Assembly (NCBI RefSeq): GCF_016107545.1
Contig: NZ_JABASS010000012.1
Span: 1-64,000 of the forward strand
Direction of reading: 5' to 3'
Source of the DNA: Psychrobacter namhaensis
Lineage (GTDB): Bacteria > Pseudomonadota > Gammaproteobacteria > Pseudomonadales > Moraxellaceae
Length of the DNA stretch: 64,000 nt
Below the pieces are notes generated by a model that saw only the letters and a program-made list of their open reading frames with translations, made no database searches and was not told where the DNA came from. Below are positions 9,134-19,545 of this stretch, in pieces (positions within the stretch are counted from its first letter, which is position 1; every line of letters begins with the position of its first letter). The translations under genes and the position numbers were made by a program.

Positions 9134-10267
9134 TTAATCAGTCACGGCTTCTGCATTTTTCTGCAAGGCTTGTAACGCCTCTATCAAGCGATTATTTTGC
9201 TCTGCCGTACCAACAGTGATACGCAAGTACTCATTGATGCGCGGCTTATCAAAATGACGAACGATAATGCCTTGCTCACGTAACGCACTGGCCACCGCAC
9301 TAGCGTTGCCATCTTTAGGACGGACAAATATGAAGTTGGCGTGCGATGGCAATACTTGATAATTCAGTGCTGTCAATTCTGCCGTTAGTGACTGGCGCAA
9401 ATCGATCACCTGCTGACAGGTCTGTTCAAAATACGCGGTGTCCAAAACACTAGCGGTCGCCCCAGCTTGCGCCAATTTATCGAGTGGATAGCTGTTGAAG
9501 CTGTTTTTCATACGCGTCAGTGCTTCAATCAATGAAGCATTACCAAAGGCCATACCAACACGCAGTCCTGCAAGCGAGCGTGATTTTGAAAAAGTTTGCG
9601 TCACAAGAATGTTATCGCAGTCACTAATGAGGCTTACCGCTGAGACCTGCGCATCGACGCTACCTGCTTCTACCTGAGCAAAATCGATATAAGCCTCATC
9701 AATGACAATCACCGAATTAGAATGCTCACCAGCCAGCTTACGAATATCAGCAAGCGATAACAGTAAACCCGTTGGCGCATTAGGATTGGCAATGATGATA
9801 CCACTACACGGCTGACGATAGGCATCAGGGTCAATACTAAAGTCTTCTTCTAGTGGGATTTGTATCAGGTCTACACCAAACGTTTGCGCGTATACGGGAT
9901 AAAAGCTATAGCTAATATCAGGCGCTAACACAGGGCGCTCTTTTAGGAAAAAACTGGCAAACACGAGTGCCAATACCTCATCTGAGCCATTACCCACGAA
10001 CACTTGATTGACACCAAGATCATATAACTGTGCCAACGCGGCACGCAAATCATCAGACTCAGGCGCTGGATACAAACGCAAGTCATCCGCTTGCTGCTCT
10101 AAGACCTTTGTGATTGCCTCCCCTACTTTTGGTGAGGGCGGAAATGGGTTTTCATTGGTATTCAACTTGCATAAGTTATCATGTTGCGGCTGCTCACCTG
10201 GGACATAAGGTGACAAGTTACGTGCTTTAGATGACCAAAGTCTGGTGTCTATCTTTAACTCACTCAT
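9134..10267 (-). CDS. hisC: Histidinol-phosphate aminotransferase
   Basis: PLP-dependent class I/II aminotransferase converting imidazole-acetol phosphate and glutamate to histidinol phosphate in histidine synthesis. The 377 residues fit the family. Key segments are LNTNENPFPPSPKV near residue 37, GNGSDEVLALVF (about 97-108), NPNAPTG, the VIDEAYIDF segment holding the PLP-contacting Asp, and the Schiff-base lysine in TFSKSRSLAGLRVGMAFG. AGGATAACTT precedes the start. It lies 86 bases downstream of hisD in the minus-strand his cluster and is the last gene of that run. Confidence 0.95.
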   Translation of the reverse strand: MSELKIDTRLWSSKARNLSPYVPGEQPQHDNLCKLNTNENPFPPSPKVGEAITKVLEQQADDLRLYPAPESDDLRAALAQLYDLGVNQVFVGNGSDEVLALVFASFFLKERPVLAPDISYSFYPVYAQTFGVDLIQIPLEEDFSIDPDAYRQPCSGIIIANPNAPTGLLLSLADIRKLAGEHSNSVIVIDEAYIDFAQVEAGSVDAQVSAVSLISDCDNILVTQTFSKSRSLAGLRVGMAFGNASLIEALTRMKNSFNSYPLDKLAQAGATASVLDTAYFEQTCQQVIDLRQSLTAELTALNYQVLPSHANFIFVRPKDGNASAVASALREQGIIVRHFDKPRINEYLRITVGTAEQNNRLIEALQALQKNAEAVTD

Positions 10268-10353
10268 AAGTTATCCTACTATTTGCCACAAAGACTATTA
10301 AACATAAATGTCAAAGGTAATTATTAAGGTGTTTTCACGGTAATCAAAACAAG

Positions 10354-11649
10354 TTATTGATAGCGATAACGAGCCGAGCGCGCATGGGCCTCTAGATCCT
10401 CACGCTGTGCTAAAATGTCTGCCGTCTCCGCTAACGGCTTGCTGCCCGTTTCACTACAATAAATAATGGACGATTTCTTTTGGAAATCATAGACACCAAG
10501 CGGAGAAGAAAAACGCGCGGTACCCGAAGTCGGTAACACATGGTTAGGTCCCGCACAGTAATCACCAATGGCTTCTGGCGTGTGACGGCCCATAAAGATG
10601 GCACCAGCGTGGCGAATGTCACTAAGTAGCGCATCAGGATCATCAACCGACAACTCTAGATGCTCAGGCGCAACTCGATTGATTACCGCCATACCCTCAC
10701 TACGATCTTTCACTAAAATAAGCGCGCCACGGTTTTGTAGAGAATCACGGGCGATATCAGCCTTTGGCAATTCGGCCAATGCTTTTTCTATCTCAACTGC
10801 GACTGCGTCTAACTGCTCGCTACTGGTCGTGACAAAGATGGCTTGAGCAATGCGGTCATGCTCAGCTTGCGACAGTAAGTCCATGGCTAACCAGTCCGCA
10901 CGATCTTGCGCCTCGCCCTCTGCATATACCAGTACTTCTGAAGGGCCTGCAATCATATCGATGCCAACTTGGCCAAACACAGCACGTTTGGCCGCTGCCA
11001 CATACTTATTGCCAGGGCCTGTGATTTTGTCCACGGCGGGTATGGTTTCAGTACCGTAGGCTAAAGCTGCGACAGCCTGCGCGCCACCAATGGTAAAAAC
11101 GCGATCGACTTGCGCCAGATGCGCTGCTGCCAGTACCAAGGGATTAAGTACGCCTTTTGGCGCGGGTACGACCATAATGACCTCATTAACCCCAGCCACT
11201 TTGGCAGGAATGGCATTCATAAGGACAGAGGACGGATAAGAGGCCAAGCCGCCTGGCACATAGATGCCCACGCGATCAAGTGGCGTGACTTTTTGCCCCA
11301 AGCGGTTACCCAGCTCATCTTCATACTGCCACGTCTCTTGTATTTGACGCTCATGGAATGTCTGTACGCGGTTCGCCGCCGTGGTTAACGCTGTTTTTAC
11401 TTCATCATCAAGATTGGCAAATGCGTCAGCAAGCGCTTCCTTGGACAGCTCCAACTCTTGCATCGTCGTTGCTGGGTGCTGATCAAACTGCTGGGTCAAC
11501 GCCAGTACCACACTATCACCATCATGGCGCACTTGCGCGATGATACGATCAACGGTCTTTAATAAATCGGCATCATTGACCGTTTCAAAAGCAAGCAGTT
11601 GGGTCAACTGACTGTCAAAGTCGGCATCTTGAGTACTTAATTGGCGCAT
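10354..11649 (-). CDS. hisD: Histidinol dehydrogenase
   Basis: Zinc- and NAD-dependent enzyme performing the last two oxidations from L-histidinol to L-histidine. The 431 residues are normal. Signature segments are [25 protein letters not shown] (written here as adjoining motifs [10 protein letters not shown] and SYPSSVLMN, about residues 125-147), [18 protein letters not shown], the AEHD of LLSQAEHD, and the terminal [19 protein letters not shown]. The catalytic Glu-His pair is in APEHLEL. An AGGATTAAGTC ribosome binding site precedes the ATG. A 256-base gap with a hairpin separates it from hisG upstream. Confidence 0.96.
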   Translation of the reverse strand: MRQLSTQDADFDSQLTQLLAFETVNDADLLKTVDRIIAQVRHDGDSVVLALTQQFDQHPATTMQELELSKEALADAFANLDDEVKTALTTAANRVQTFHERQIQETWQYEDELGNRLGQKVTPLDRVGIYVPGGLASYPSSVLMNAIPAKVAGVNEVIMVVPAPKGVLNPLVLAAAHLAQVDRVFTIGGAQAVAALAYGTETIPAVDKITGPGNKYVAAAKRAVFGQVGIDMIAGPSEVLVYAEGEAQDRADWLAMDLLSQAEHDRIAQAIFVTTSSEQLDAVAVEIEKALAELPKADIARDSLQNRGALILVKDRSEGMAVINRVAPEHLELSVDDPDALLSDIRHAGAIFMGRHTPEAIGDYCAGPNHVLPTSGTARFSSPLGVYDFQKKSSIIYCSETGSKPLAETADILAQREDLEAHARSARYRYQ

Positions 11650-11810
11650 GACTTAATCCTATATTCGTGCATAAAATACTGCTATAAAAATTAAAAACCT
11701 AAAACAAATCAAAGGTCGCAATGAACTGTACAACCGCTTATGTATGCTGATCTGACTCAGATTGTACTGAGTCTCTATTGTCTGATAAGTTTCTGGCAAG
11801 CAAATATAAC

Positions 11811-11859
11811 AAAACCAGTTTAGCACGCTATGTCTATCATAGAGCGCCAAACTGGTTTA
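11811..11859 (-). terminator. Terminator-like hairpin between hisG and hisD
   Basis: AAACCAGTTT (11812-11821) and AAACTGGTTT (11849-11858) form a 10-base stem; inner bases GCTATG and CATAG can extend it. On the minus strand the 3' arm is followed by TTTTG, a weak T-run. It may be a leaky terminator or a processing site between hisG and hisD. Confidence 0.45.
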
Positions 11860-11905
11860 AAAATTCGTATAACAATGCTTTAGATTACCAATGATTGGTA
11901 GGGAT

Positions 11906-12636
11906 TCATGAAGCGCTGGCAATACTGTTTTTAAAGCTATCCAAAATCGGCTCTAGTAATGCAAATTTACGTTTATAACTGACTTGATTGACGATAAGGC
12001 GAGAGGAGACATCACAGATATGATCACGCGCTTCTAGGCCATTCGCACGCAACGTATTGCCCGTATCGACCACATCGACAATCAAATCCCCCAAACCAAC
12101 TAGGGGGCAAGCTCCATGGAACCATAAAGCTTAATAACATCTACTTGCTGACCTTGGCTGGCAAAATAAGCGCGGGCTACATTGACGTATTTGGTGGCGA
12201 TACGCAAACGACGATTGGGTAAGGGAGCATCCTTCACACCAGCGGTCATCAGCTTACACTGCGCAATCTGCAAGTCCAACAACTCGTAAACATGATTGGC
12301 ACCATGCTCAAGCAACACATCTTTACCCGCCACCCCAAAATCAGCCGCGCCATGCTCTACATAGGTTGGCACATCGCTGGCACGCAAAATCAACACACGT
12401 ACATGAGGATTTGAGGTTGGAAAAATAAGCTTGCGTGATGCTTCAGGGTCTTCTAGCAAGTCGACACCAGCAGCACGCAGCAATGGCATGGTCTCTTCTA
12501 AAATACGACCCTTTGATAAGGCCAGTGTTAAGCCTGAGAACTCATCATTTACTTCGTTTAATAAACCGCTGGCAGGTATTGATTTGATTGCTTCAGTCAT
12601 AATGACATCGTGTCCATGTACAGTTGGTATCCCCAC
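11906..12636 (-). pseudogene. hisG: ATP phosphoribosyltransferase, short form, frameshifted
   Basis: First enzyme of histidine synthesis (ATP plus PRPP to phosphoribosyl-ATP), of the short HisG type that needs the HisZ regulatory subunit. The first reading frame (12100-12636) carries [42 protein letters not shown] and [12 protein letters not shown], then stops at TAG. The correct continuation, [20 protein letters not shown], lies in another frame at 11906-12094. Restoring one C in the run GCCCCC just before the TAG (about 12101-12106) would join them into a normal protein of about 243 residues. So this is a one-base deletion, a sequencing error, or a -1 slip on the C-run. Start is GTG at 12636 or ATG at 12600; neither has a strong ribosome binding site. 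It follows murA by 68 bases. Confidence 0.85.
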
Positions 12637-12704
12637 CGAAGAGGATGCTTTGGTTTTATAAGGCTAAGCGTTGTATGTGAGAAGGTCTGGTACGCCCATT
12701 TATA

Positions 12705-13985
<1,281 letters not shown>

Positions 13986-14079
13986 CTAACGATGAGTATA
14001 AAAAATGGTGAAAACCAAACTGATTAAAACCCGCCACTTACCATGGCCAGTCTAAAAAATTTAGCCCTATAATAATGGT

Positions 14080-14331
14080 TTAGCTTTTTGCTTGAGCATC
14101 CCACTCAGCAGGCGTTAATGCTTGAATATTGAGGGCATGAATATCGCCACTCGCAATCTTATCATTGACTAACGCATAGATCGCTTGCTGACGCTGTACG
14201 GCGCGTTTGCCTTCAAAACTGGCATCAACCACACGTACATCAAACTTATTACCTTGGTTGGCCGCTTGAATAAAAGCGTCTGGGAAATGAGTCTGTAAAA
14301 ATGCAATCAGGTCATCAGCGTTCATGCTCAT
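14080..14331 (-). CDS. ibaG: BolA-family protein IbaG
   Basis: Small BolA-like protein of 83 residues, with the class II KH-like fold pattern (LIAFLQTHFPDAFIQAAN, then FDVRVVDASFEGK). BolA/IbaG proteins form Fe-S-bridged complexes with monothiol glutaredoxins and are linked to iron-sulfur trafficking and acid response. The conserved histidine near the C-terminus is in GDIHALNIQALTPAEWD. It precedes murA by 106 bases, the same neighbourhood as E. coli ibaG (yrbA). The assignment to IbaG rather than BolA rests on this context and the length. Confidence 0.9.
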   Translation of the reverse strand: MSMNADDLIAFLQTHFPDAFIQAANQGNKFDVRVVDASFEGKRAVQRQQAIYALVNDKIASGDIHALNIQALTPAEWDAQAKS

Positions 14332-14507
14332 AGAGTGTTCTGCCTTAAAGTAAAATGGGGTATAGATGTAAAGTGTGACATTATAACAAGAGTTTGCGTA
14401 TCTTACAGTACTGTCTTACGCAACTGCATATGAGTGTGAGAAATCGCGTTACAGACAGCCAAAATCTCTATCAATGATCTCTAGACAAAACATATAATAA
14501 AAGTTGA

Positions 14508-15458
14508 CTATCTTAGCGTTTTATCCAAGTACGTTAATACTTGCGCGCGCACATCATTGACCCAGCGTAGGGGCGGCGCCATCGCCCCAATACTGGTGGC
14601 ATGGCTTGCACCTTTGATCTCACCGTTTTCGACCGTGACACCCGCAGCTTGCAGTGCTTCGGTCATCTTCATAGTATTGGTCGCATGGACGACCTTGTCT
14701 TTTTCGGCTGTCAGTAATAAATATGGTGGCTGCGCGCCTTTAATTTGGCGATCGGGCATGACCTCATCTGGCGTCGCATTCGCCCCAAAGGCCGTCGCAC
14801 TACTAAACTTACGAAAATCATAGCTGTAAGGGCCAGCGATACCAATCACAGCGCTCAAGTCTTTGGGTTCTATACCATAGGGCGCTAAAAAATCTTCATT
14901 AGCGACGGCAGCGACTGCGTTAAACGCCCCAGCAGAATGCCCGATCACGGCTAAACGCTCAGGGTCAGCATAAAATCGCTTGGCATTGTCATAGCTCCAT
15001 GCAATCGCTTGTGCCGCATCTTTGACATAGTCTGGATAGACGTGCTCAGGTGCTTTGCGATAGTTAATGACTGCCGTCACATAACCTGCTTGAGCCAAGC
15101 TTTGGCCAACAAAAGCGTATTCTTCTTTATTACCGCTTTCCCATGAGCCACCATGGACAAACACCACCATTGGATAAGTGGTATTGATCGTGCTTTGGTT
15201 TTTCATCGCTTGCGCTAACGGCTTGGGATAATAAAGGTCTAAGTCTTGTGAAGGCTCATCACCGTACAAAATATTTTTGCTCACACCGACACCACTATTA
15301 GCCGTGATACCGTTGACGATCGCCAGAGCAGACAGTGCTTGTGCTTGCTGTGTGGCCAATACCATCCCGCCTACCGCTAACGCCGCAGTAACGCCTTTAC
15401 CGGTGAGTTTAAACGCCCGCGCTTTGTTAGATGAGCTTTCTGTAGATGAATCCTTCAT
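14508..15458 (-). CDS. Alpha/beta hydrolase, carboxylesterase-like
   Basis: Predicted esterase of 316 residues. After a charged start, residues about 22-42 form a hydrophobic segment ending TQQAQA, consistent with a Sec signal peptide or anchor, so the enzyme probably acts in the periplasm or at the membrane. The oxyanion-hole motif is FVHGGSWESG (about 100-109), the nucleophile serine is in VIGHSAGAF (about 167-175), the acid is probably in TAEKDKV and the histidine in IKGASHATS. This is the BD-FAE/hormone-sensitive lipase-like type, and substrates cannot be told. GGAATAGGGGCT precedes the ATG. No operon partner is evident. Confidence 0.8.
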   Translation of the reverse strand: MKDSSTESSSNKARAFKLTGKGVTAALAVGGMVLATQQAQALSALAIVNGITANSGVGVSKNILYGDEPSQDLDLYYPKPLAQAMKNQSTINTTYPMVVFVHGGSWESGNKEEYAFVGQSLAQAGYVTAVINYRKAPEHVYPDYVKDAAQAIAWSYDNAKRFYADPERLAVIGHSAGAFNAVAAVANEDFLAPYGIEPKDLSAVIGIAGPYSYDFRKFSSATAFGANATPDEVMPDRQIKGAQPPYLLLTAEKDKVVHATNTMKMTEALQAAGVTVENGEIKGASHATSIGAMAPPLRWVNDVRAQVLTYLDKTLR

Positions 15459-15792
15459 AGCCCCTATTCCTATATACGTCAGTCAATGGATAGTAGAGGG
15501 AGTAGCGCTTACTATTATGCTATTGGTGCTGTCCCCTCTATTTTTACTGCTCATATCTTACGTACTGACAAAAAGTTTATCGTGCTTTTACTGTTATCAC
15601 GGTTAGGTTTATTGTCATTGAAAATCCTACGCTATTGGCTACTATAAACACGAAGTAAGGACTCTACTCTGTTTAAAATAAATCGACTGTGTGACAAGCT
15701 GTTGCTCTATCTGCTTGATAAACACCAGCATTCAATAACAACATTTTTTATCACGAGGTTTTTATCTCAAGTCGACTTTTACGCAACGGCCT
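15459..15792. other. Intergenic region, no feature recognised
   Basis: These 334 bases between the esterase and the BON lipoprotein (both minus strand) show no protein-like frame, clear terminator or notable repeat. They presumably contain the esterase promoter. Confidence 0.4.
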
Positions 15793-16629
15793 TTACTGAC
15801 CCTGATAAAGATCAATGTATGGGCTTGATGACGACTGGTCAACAGTAGCCTCTTCCTCTGTGAGGATAATCGGCGTCGCAGTACTAGTAACGTCTGATGT
15901 GGGTACATTATTGGCGCTCGACACTGCTCCACCTTCGACTACTGGCACTGCGGCAGGGCTGGCCAAATTATTCTCATACATAATATCGTCTTCACCGATT
16001 TTGATGCCCCTATTATCGACGACCGTCGTCAGTAACACCAGCTCTGTCACCCCAACCGTGCTATTGGCGATATCAATTAAGTAACTCTGCTGAGTAGGGG
16101 TCATACGCCCCATAATATAAACCACCCCATTATTGGTCACCGCTTTAATCTGTGACGCTTTAACCCCATCACTTGTGGCCACTTTTGCCAGTAGTTTTGA
16201 GGTGATATAACCGTCATGGACAGTCGAGCTATAGCCTTTTGAGGCACTCACTTCCAGCTCGTTATAGACGCGGCGCACATCTGGCATAGAGTTGACGACT
16301 TTTTCTACTTCTGCTTTGATCGCTTCAGTCGGTACTTCGCCTGTCAGTAACACTTCACTGTTGAAGCTATCGATGCCCATACGACTGGTTTGTTGCAGAT
16401 CTTCTCTTAAGCCATAAACATTGATTTTGGCCGTGTGTTCAATACTTCGATCAAGCAGACGCTGCGGAATGGTGCGCTCAGTCATTGGCACACCATAAGT
16501 TCCTTCAGTACTGTTGGTTAAATAGTTGGTGGTACAGCCAGTACTGACCACACTAGCCATCAACATCACCCCTATCGCAGTGCGACGTGATGAACCAAAA
16601 ATAGCCGTGCGCAAATGCAGACGTGTCAT
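15793..16629 (-). CDS. BON-domain outer-membrane lipoprotein, DolP-like
   Basis: Predicted lipoprotein of 278 residues. The N-terminal hydrophobic segment ends in the lipobox VSTGC (Cys near residue 32). Two BON domains follow: about residues 62-128 (LRE..IDSFNSEVLLTGEVPTEAIKAEVEKVV) and about 135-210 (YITSKLLAKVATS to VYIMGRMTPTQQ). This is the architecture of DolP (YraP), which supports outer-membrane integrity and BAM function. A low-complexity Ser/Thr/Val tail of about 65 residues extends beyond E. coli DolP. Next to it lie yraN and rsmI, which also neighbour dolP in E. coli. GAGGTAAACT precedes the ATG. Confidence 0.85.
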   Translation of the reverse strand: MTRLHLRTAIFGSSRRTAIGVMLMASVVSTGCTTNYLTNSTEGTYGVPMTERTIPQRLLDRSIEHTAKINVYGLREDLQQTSRMGIDSFNSEVLLTGEVPTEAIKAEVEKVVNSMPDVRRVYNELEVSASKGYSSTVHDGYITSKLLAKVATSDGVKASQIKAVTNNGVVYIMGRMTPTQQSYLIDIANSTVGVTELVLLTTVVDNRGIKIGEDDIMYENNLASPAAVPVVEGGAVSSANNVPTSDVTSTATPIILTEEEATVDQSSSSPYIDLYQGQ

Positions 16630-16779
16630 AGTTTACCTCTTAGAGCATGGTTGTGACGATTATATAAACTCGGTTAAGTGAGCAAGTCTTAATCTAGTAG
16701 CGTTGAATGTAGCTACTTTACTTAATTTTTGCGAGTGGCGGTTAGGTTTTTGGTAACGGTCATGGCTTGCCAGCCTCTA

Positions 16780-17229
16780 TTACCATGCGCTCGCTATAAA
16801 AGCGCCTTTGAGCCATTCTGGTTGAGTGTCTGCCAGTTGCTCGTTTGGCGATGTTTTACCGGTGGTGTTATAGGCAATGACATCAAACCGGCAGTCATAA
16901 TGAGCATACTCAGGATGCTGCTGCAAAAAACACTTGGCGGTTTGAATGACTTTACGTTGCTTACTCATCGTGATGCTGAGCGCCGCATCACCATAATCTG
17001 AACGCTTCCGCTGACGAACTTCAATAAATACCAGCGTTGACCATGCTGACCCTGTCTCAATCATGACCAAGTCTAGCTCACCGATTTTTGGCTGTTGCCA
17101 GTTTTGTGCAATCAAACATAGCCCTTGCGCTTGCAAAAACTCACATGCCTGCTGCTCAAACCGACTGCCCTGACGCTGTGTGGGTGAGGTTAGGGTCAAG
17201 GTTTTATGGAGCGGTTTATGATTTGCCAT
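16780..17229 (-). CDS. yraN: YraN-family (UPF0102) endonuclease-like protein
   Basis: UPF0102 protein with the restriction endonuclease-like pattern G..FE..A..FL followed by KIGELDLVMIE and LVFIEVRQRKRSDYGDA, giving the E...D...E.K-type core, except that the usual lysine after the second acid (EVK) appears as EVRQR. The molecular role is unknown. The chosen ATG at 17229 (MANHKPLH) gives 149 residues and aligns best with the family length. An upstream in-frame ATG at 17277 would add 16 residues; neither has a good ribosome binding site. It lies between the DolP-like gene and divergent rsmI. Confidence 0.85.
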   Translation of the reverse strand: MANHKPLHKTLTLTSPTQRQGSRFEQQACEFLQAQGLCLIAQNWQQPKIGELDLVMIETGSAWSTLVFIEVRQRKRSDYGDAALSITMSKQRKVIQTAKCFLQQHPEYAHYDCRFDVIAYNTTGKTSPNEQLADTQPEWLKGAFIASAW

Positions 17230-17409
17230 GATGTTGCTTGGTCTGGTTAACATTTCAGAATTATCATAGCACAACATGCTAAACTAGCCACTTCTGCGCT
17301 ATCTACTCTCAAAATCTATGGGATTATTCACTCACTATTTGACCGAAAAAACGGTAAATAACGACTGTCTATAATGGCGCACTATTATTTTTAACGACCC
17401 GAGGTTTTC

Positions 17410-18357
17410 ATGTCTGCCCCTACTGCGATGCCAGCTTGTCTTTATATCGTTGCCACGCCGATTGGTAACTTGACCGACATGACCCCGCATGCGATTGATA
17501 TTTTAAAGCAGGTCGCTATTATCGCCTGTGAAGACACCCGCACCTCAGGTAAGCTGCTGTCACACTTTGGTATTGAGACCAAAGGCGGTAAAACTGACGA
17601 CACAAAAGATTTATTGAGTCATGATGCTGACCATGATGCCAATACGACGACCAAACAAAAAGGCCACAATAAGCTTTGGGCTTATCATGAGCACAATAGC
17701 GCTGTGCAGACTCCTAAGATTATTGAGATGATCGAGCAAGGTTACTCGGTCGCCTTAATCAGTGATGCCGGCACGCCACTGGTCAGTGACCCAGGTTATC
17801 AATTGGTGCAGGCTGCACACGCGGCAGGCGTTACGGTATCCCCTATCGTGGGTGCATCTGCTGCTATTGCTGCCCTGTCGGTCGCAGGTCTTCCATCAGA
17901 CCGTTTTAGCTTTATTGGCTTCTTACCAGCCAAAGCCCATGGACGCCAAAAACAACTGGCCACCTTAGACACACGCACCGAAACCCTCATATTTTATGAA
18001 GCGCCGCATCGTATCGTCGCCAGCCTAGAGGACATGGCAACTATATTTGGTGCAGAGCGCGACGTGACTTTTTGCCGTGAGCTGACCAAAACTTTTGAGA
18101 CAGTACATAAGAGTACACTTGGCAGTTTGGTTGACTTTGTAAAAGCAGACGACAACCAACAGCGTGGTGAAATCGTGGTGGTCGTCGCTGGTGTCAGTGC
18201 GGCAAAAGACGCTGACGATATCAGCGCTCATGACGCACTATTGCAGCGTCTGTTAGAGGATTTATCAGTGAAAAAGGCTGCCGCGTTGGCCGCTGACATT
18301 ACGGGCGTAAAAAAGAATGCACTCTATCAGCGCTTGCTTGCGTTACAGGCTGAATAA
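17410..18357 (+). CDS. rsmI: 16S rRNA 2'-O-ribose C1402 methyltransferase
   Basis: SAM-dependent methyltransferase of the tetrapyrrole methylase fold that 2'-O-methylates C1402 of 16S rRNA in the decoding centre. Motifs are LYIVATPIGNLTDMTPHAIDIL (in two parts, about residues 11-32), EDTRTSGKLLSHFGI, ALISDAGTPLVSDPGY, VVGA-like PIVGASAAIAALS and FYEAPHR. The length of 315 is slightly above usual owing to a polar insertion of about 30 residues after HFGIETKGG. A GAGG element precedes the ATG. It is divergent from yraN and dolP-like, as in many gammaproteobacteria. Confidence 0.95.
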   Translation: MSAPTAMPACLYIVATPIGNLTDMTPHAIDILKQVAIIACEDTRTSGKLLSHFGIETKGGKTDDTKDLLSHDADHDANTTTKQKGHNKLWAYHEHNSAVQTPKIIEMIEQGYSVALISDAGTPLVSDPGYQLVQAAHAAGVTVSPIVGASAAIAALSVAGLPSDRFSFIGFLPAKAHGRQKQLATLDTRTETLIFYEAPHRIVASLEDMATIFGAERDVTFCRELTKTFETVHKSTLGSLVDFVKADDNQQRGEIVVVVAGVSAAKDADDISAHDALLQRLLEDLSVKKAAALAADITGVKKNALYQRLLALQAE

Positions 18358-18411
18358 TTGTCCATAATAAAAAAGATGTAGATTTACAAATTAATTGAGG
18401 AGAGGTAAGCA

Positions 18412-19431
18412 ATGTACGACGTAATGGCAATAGGTAACGCGCTGGTTGATCACGAATATGTGTTGTCGGATGCCGCATTGGAAGAGACAGATCTAACCCG
18501 TGGCAATATGACATTAGCAGGTATCGAAGAGCAACAGCAACTACTGGCTTACTTCAAGCTTGCTGAGATTGAGCCATCAAAACAAGCGGGTGGCGGCTCA
18601 GCAGCCAATGCAATGTATACCTTTGCCAGCCTAGGGGGTAAGCCTTTTTATGCGTGCCGTGTCGGTGATGACACTCAAGGGGCCTTTTACCTAAAAGACC
18701 TGCATGAAGCAGGCGTGACAACCTCGGACAAATCCATACACGCAGGCGGCGTGACTGGCTCATGTGTGGTCGCCGTCACAGAAGACGGTGAGCGCACCAT
18801 GCAGACCTATCTTGGCACGTCAAGCGAGATCACGGCCGACAATGTCGATTTTGATGCGCTAATGCAGGCTGACTGGCTCTATCTAGAAGGCTACTTGGCT
18901 ATGTCTGAGAGCATTCAACCAGCGATGACTCAGTTGCGGCAACAAGCGGGGGTTCATAATGCAAAAATCGCCGTGAGCTTTGCTGATCCAGCGGTGGTAA
19001 AGTTTGCCAAAGAGGGCTTACTTAATATGCTGGGCAATAAAGTTGCCGTGATATTCTGTAATAGTGAAGAAGCCAAGCTGTTCACCGATAAAAAACAAGT
19101 CAAAGCCGCCGCACGTGCATTGCTTGATTACTGCCAAACAGCAGTGGTGACGGATGGTGCTAATGGTGCAGTCATCGCACGCAGGTCTGATGACGAGTCA
19201 GAGATTGAGATTCATGATATTGCGACGCCAGTGGTGGCCAATGTCATCGACACCAATGGCGCTGGTGATAACTACGCTGGTGCCTTCTTATATGCTTTAT
19301 CTCAACAGTATAGTTTGCCAGAATGTGGGCGTCTTGCCAGCGAAGTATCCGCACAAGTCATCCAACAATTCGGTCCGCGTCTGGCCTCACAAGATTATAG
19401 AGATATCGCTCAACGTGTGCTAACCGCTTAG
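18412..19431 (+). CDS. PfkB-family sugar/nucleoside kinase, adenosine kinase-like
   Basis: Ribokinase/PfkB-superfamily kinase of 339 residues. Substrate side: GNALVDHEY near residue 6 and QAGGGSAANAMYTFASLG (about 57-74), the PfkB signature 1 region. The anion hole and catalytic Asp are in DTNGAGDNYAGAFLYAL (about 280-296), signature 2. The overall form resembles bacterial adenosine kinase-like PfkB proteins, which may phosphorylate a nucleoside or a sugar; the substrate cannot be decided. GAGGAGAGGTAAGCA gives a very strong ribosome binding site. It is 54 bases after rsmI and probably cotranscribed, ending at the terminator at 19459. Confidence 0.85.
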   Translation: MYDVMAIGNALVDHEYVLSDAALEETDLTRGNMTLAGIEEQQQLLAYFKLAEIEPSKQAGGGSAANAMYTFASLGGKPFYACRVGDDTQGAFYLKDLHEAGVTTSDKSIHAGGVTGSCVVAVTEDGERTMQTYLGTSSEITADNVDFDALMQADWLYLEGYLAMSESIQPAMTQLRQQAGVHNAKIAVSFADPAVVKFAKEGLLNMLGNKVAVIFCNSEEAKLFTDKKQVKAAARALLDYCQTAVVTDGANGAVIARRSDDESEIEIHDIATPVVANVIDTNGAGDNYAGAFLYALSQQYSLPECGRLASEVSAQVIQQFGPRLASQDYRDIAQRVLTA

Positions 19432-19458
19432 TCACTGTATACGTGTGTTTGACGCGAA

Positions 19459-19495
19459 TAAAAAAGCCCATATCAAATCGATATGGGCTTTTTTA
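19459..19495. terminator. Bidirectional terminator
   Basis: AAAAAAGCCCATATC and its complement GATATGGGCTTTTTT flank a short loop, giving A-run and T-run on both sides. It lies between the PfkB kinase gene (plus) and metY (minus) and can serve both. Confidence 0.9.
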
Positions 19496-19545
19496 TTCGC
19501 TAGAATTGCTTAAATAATGTGCTTCATTAAGTAAGCCGTCTTTAA

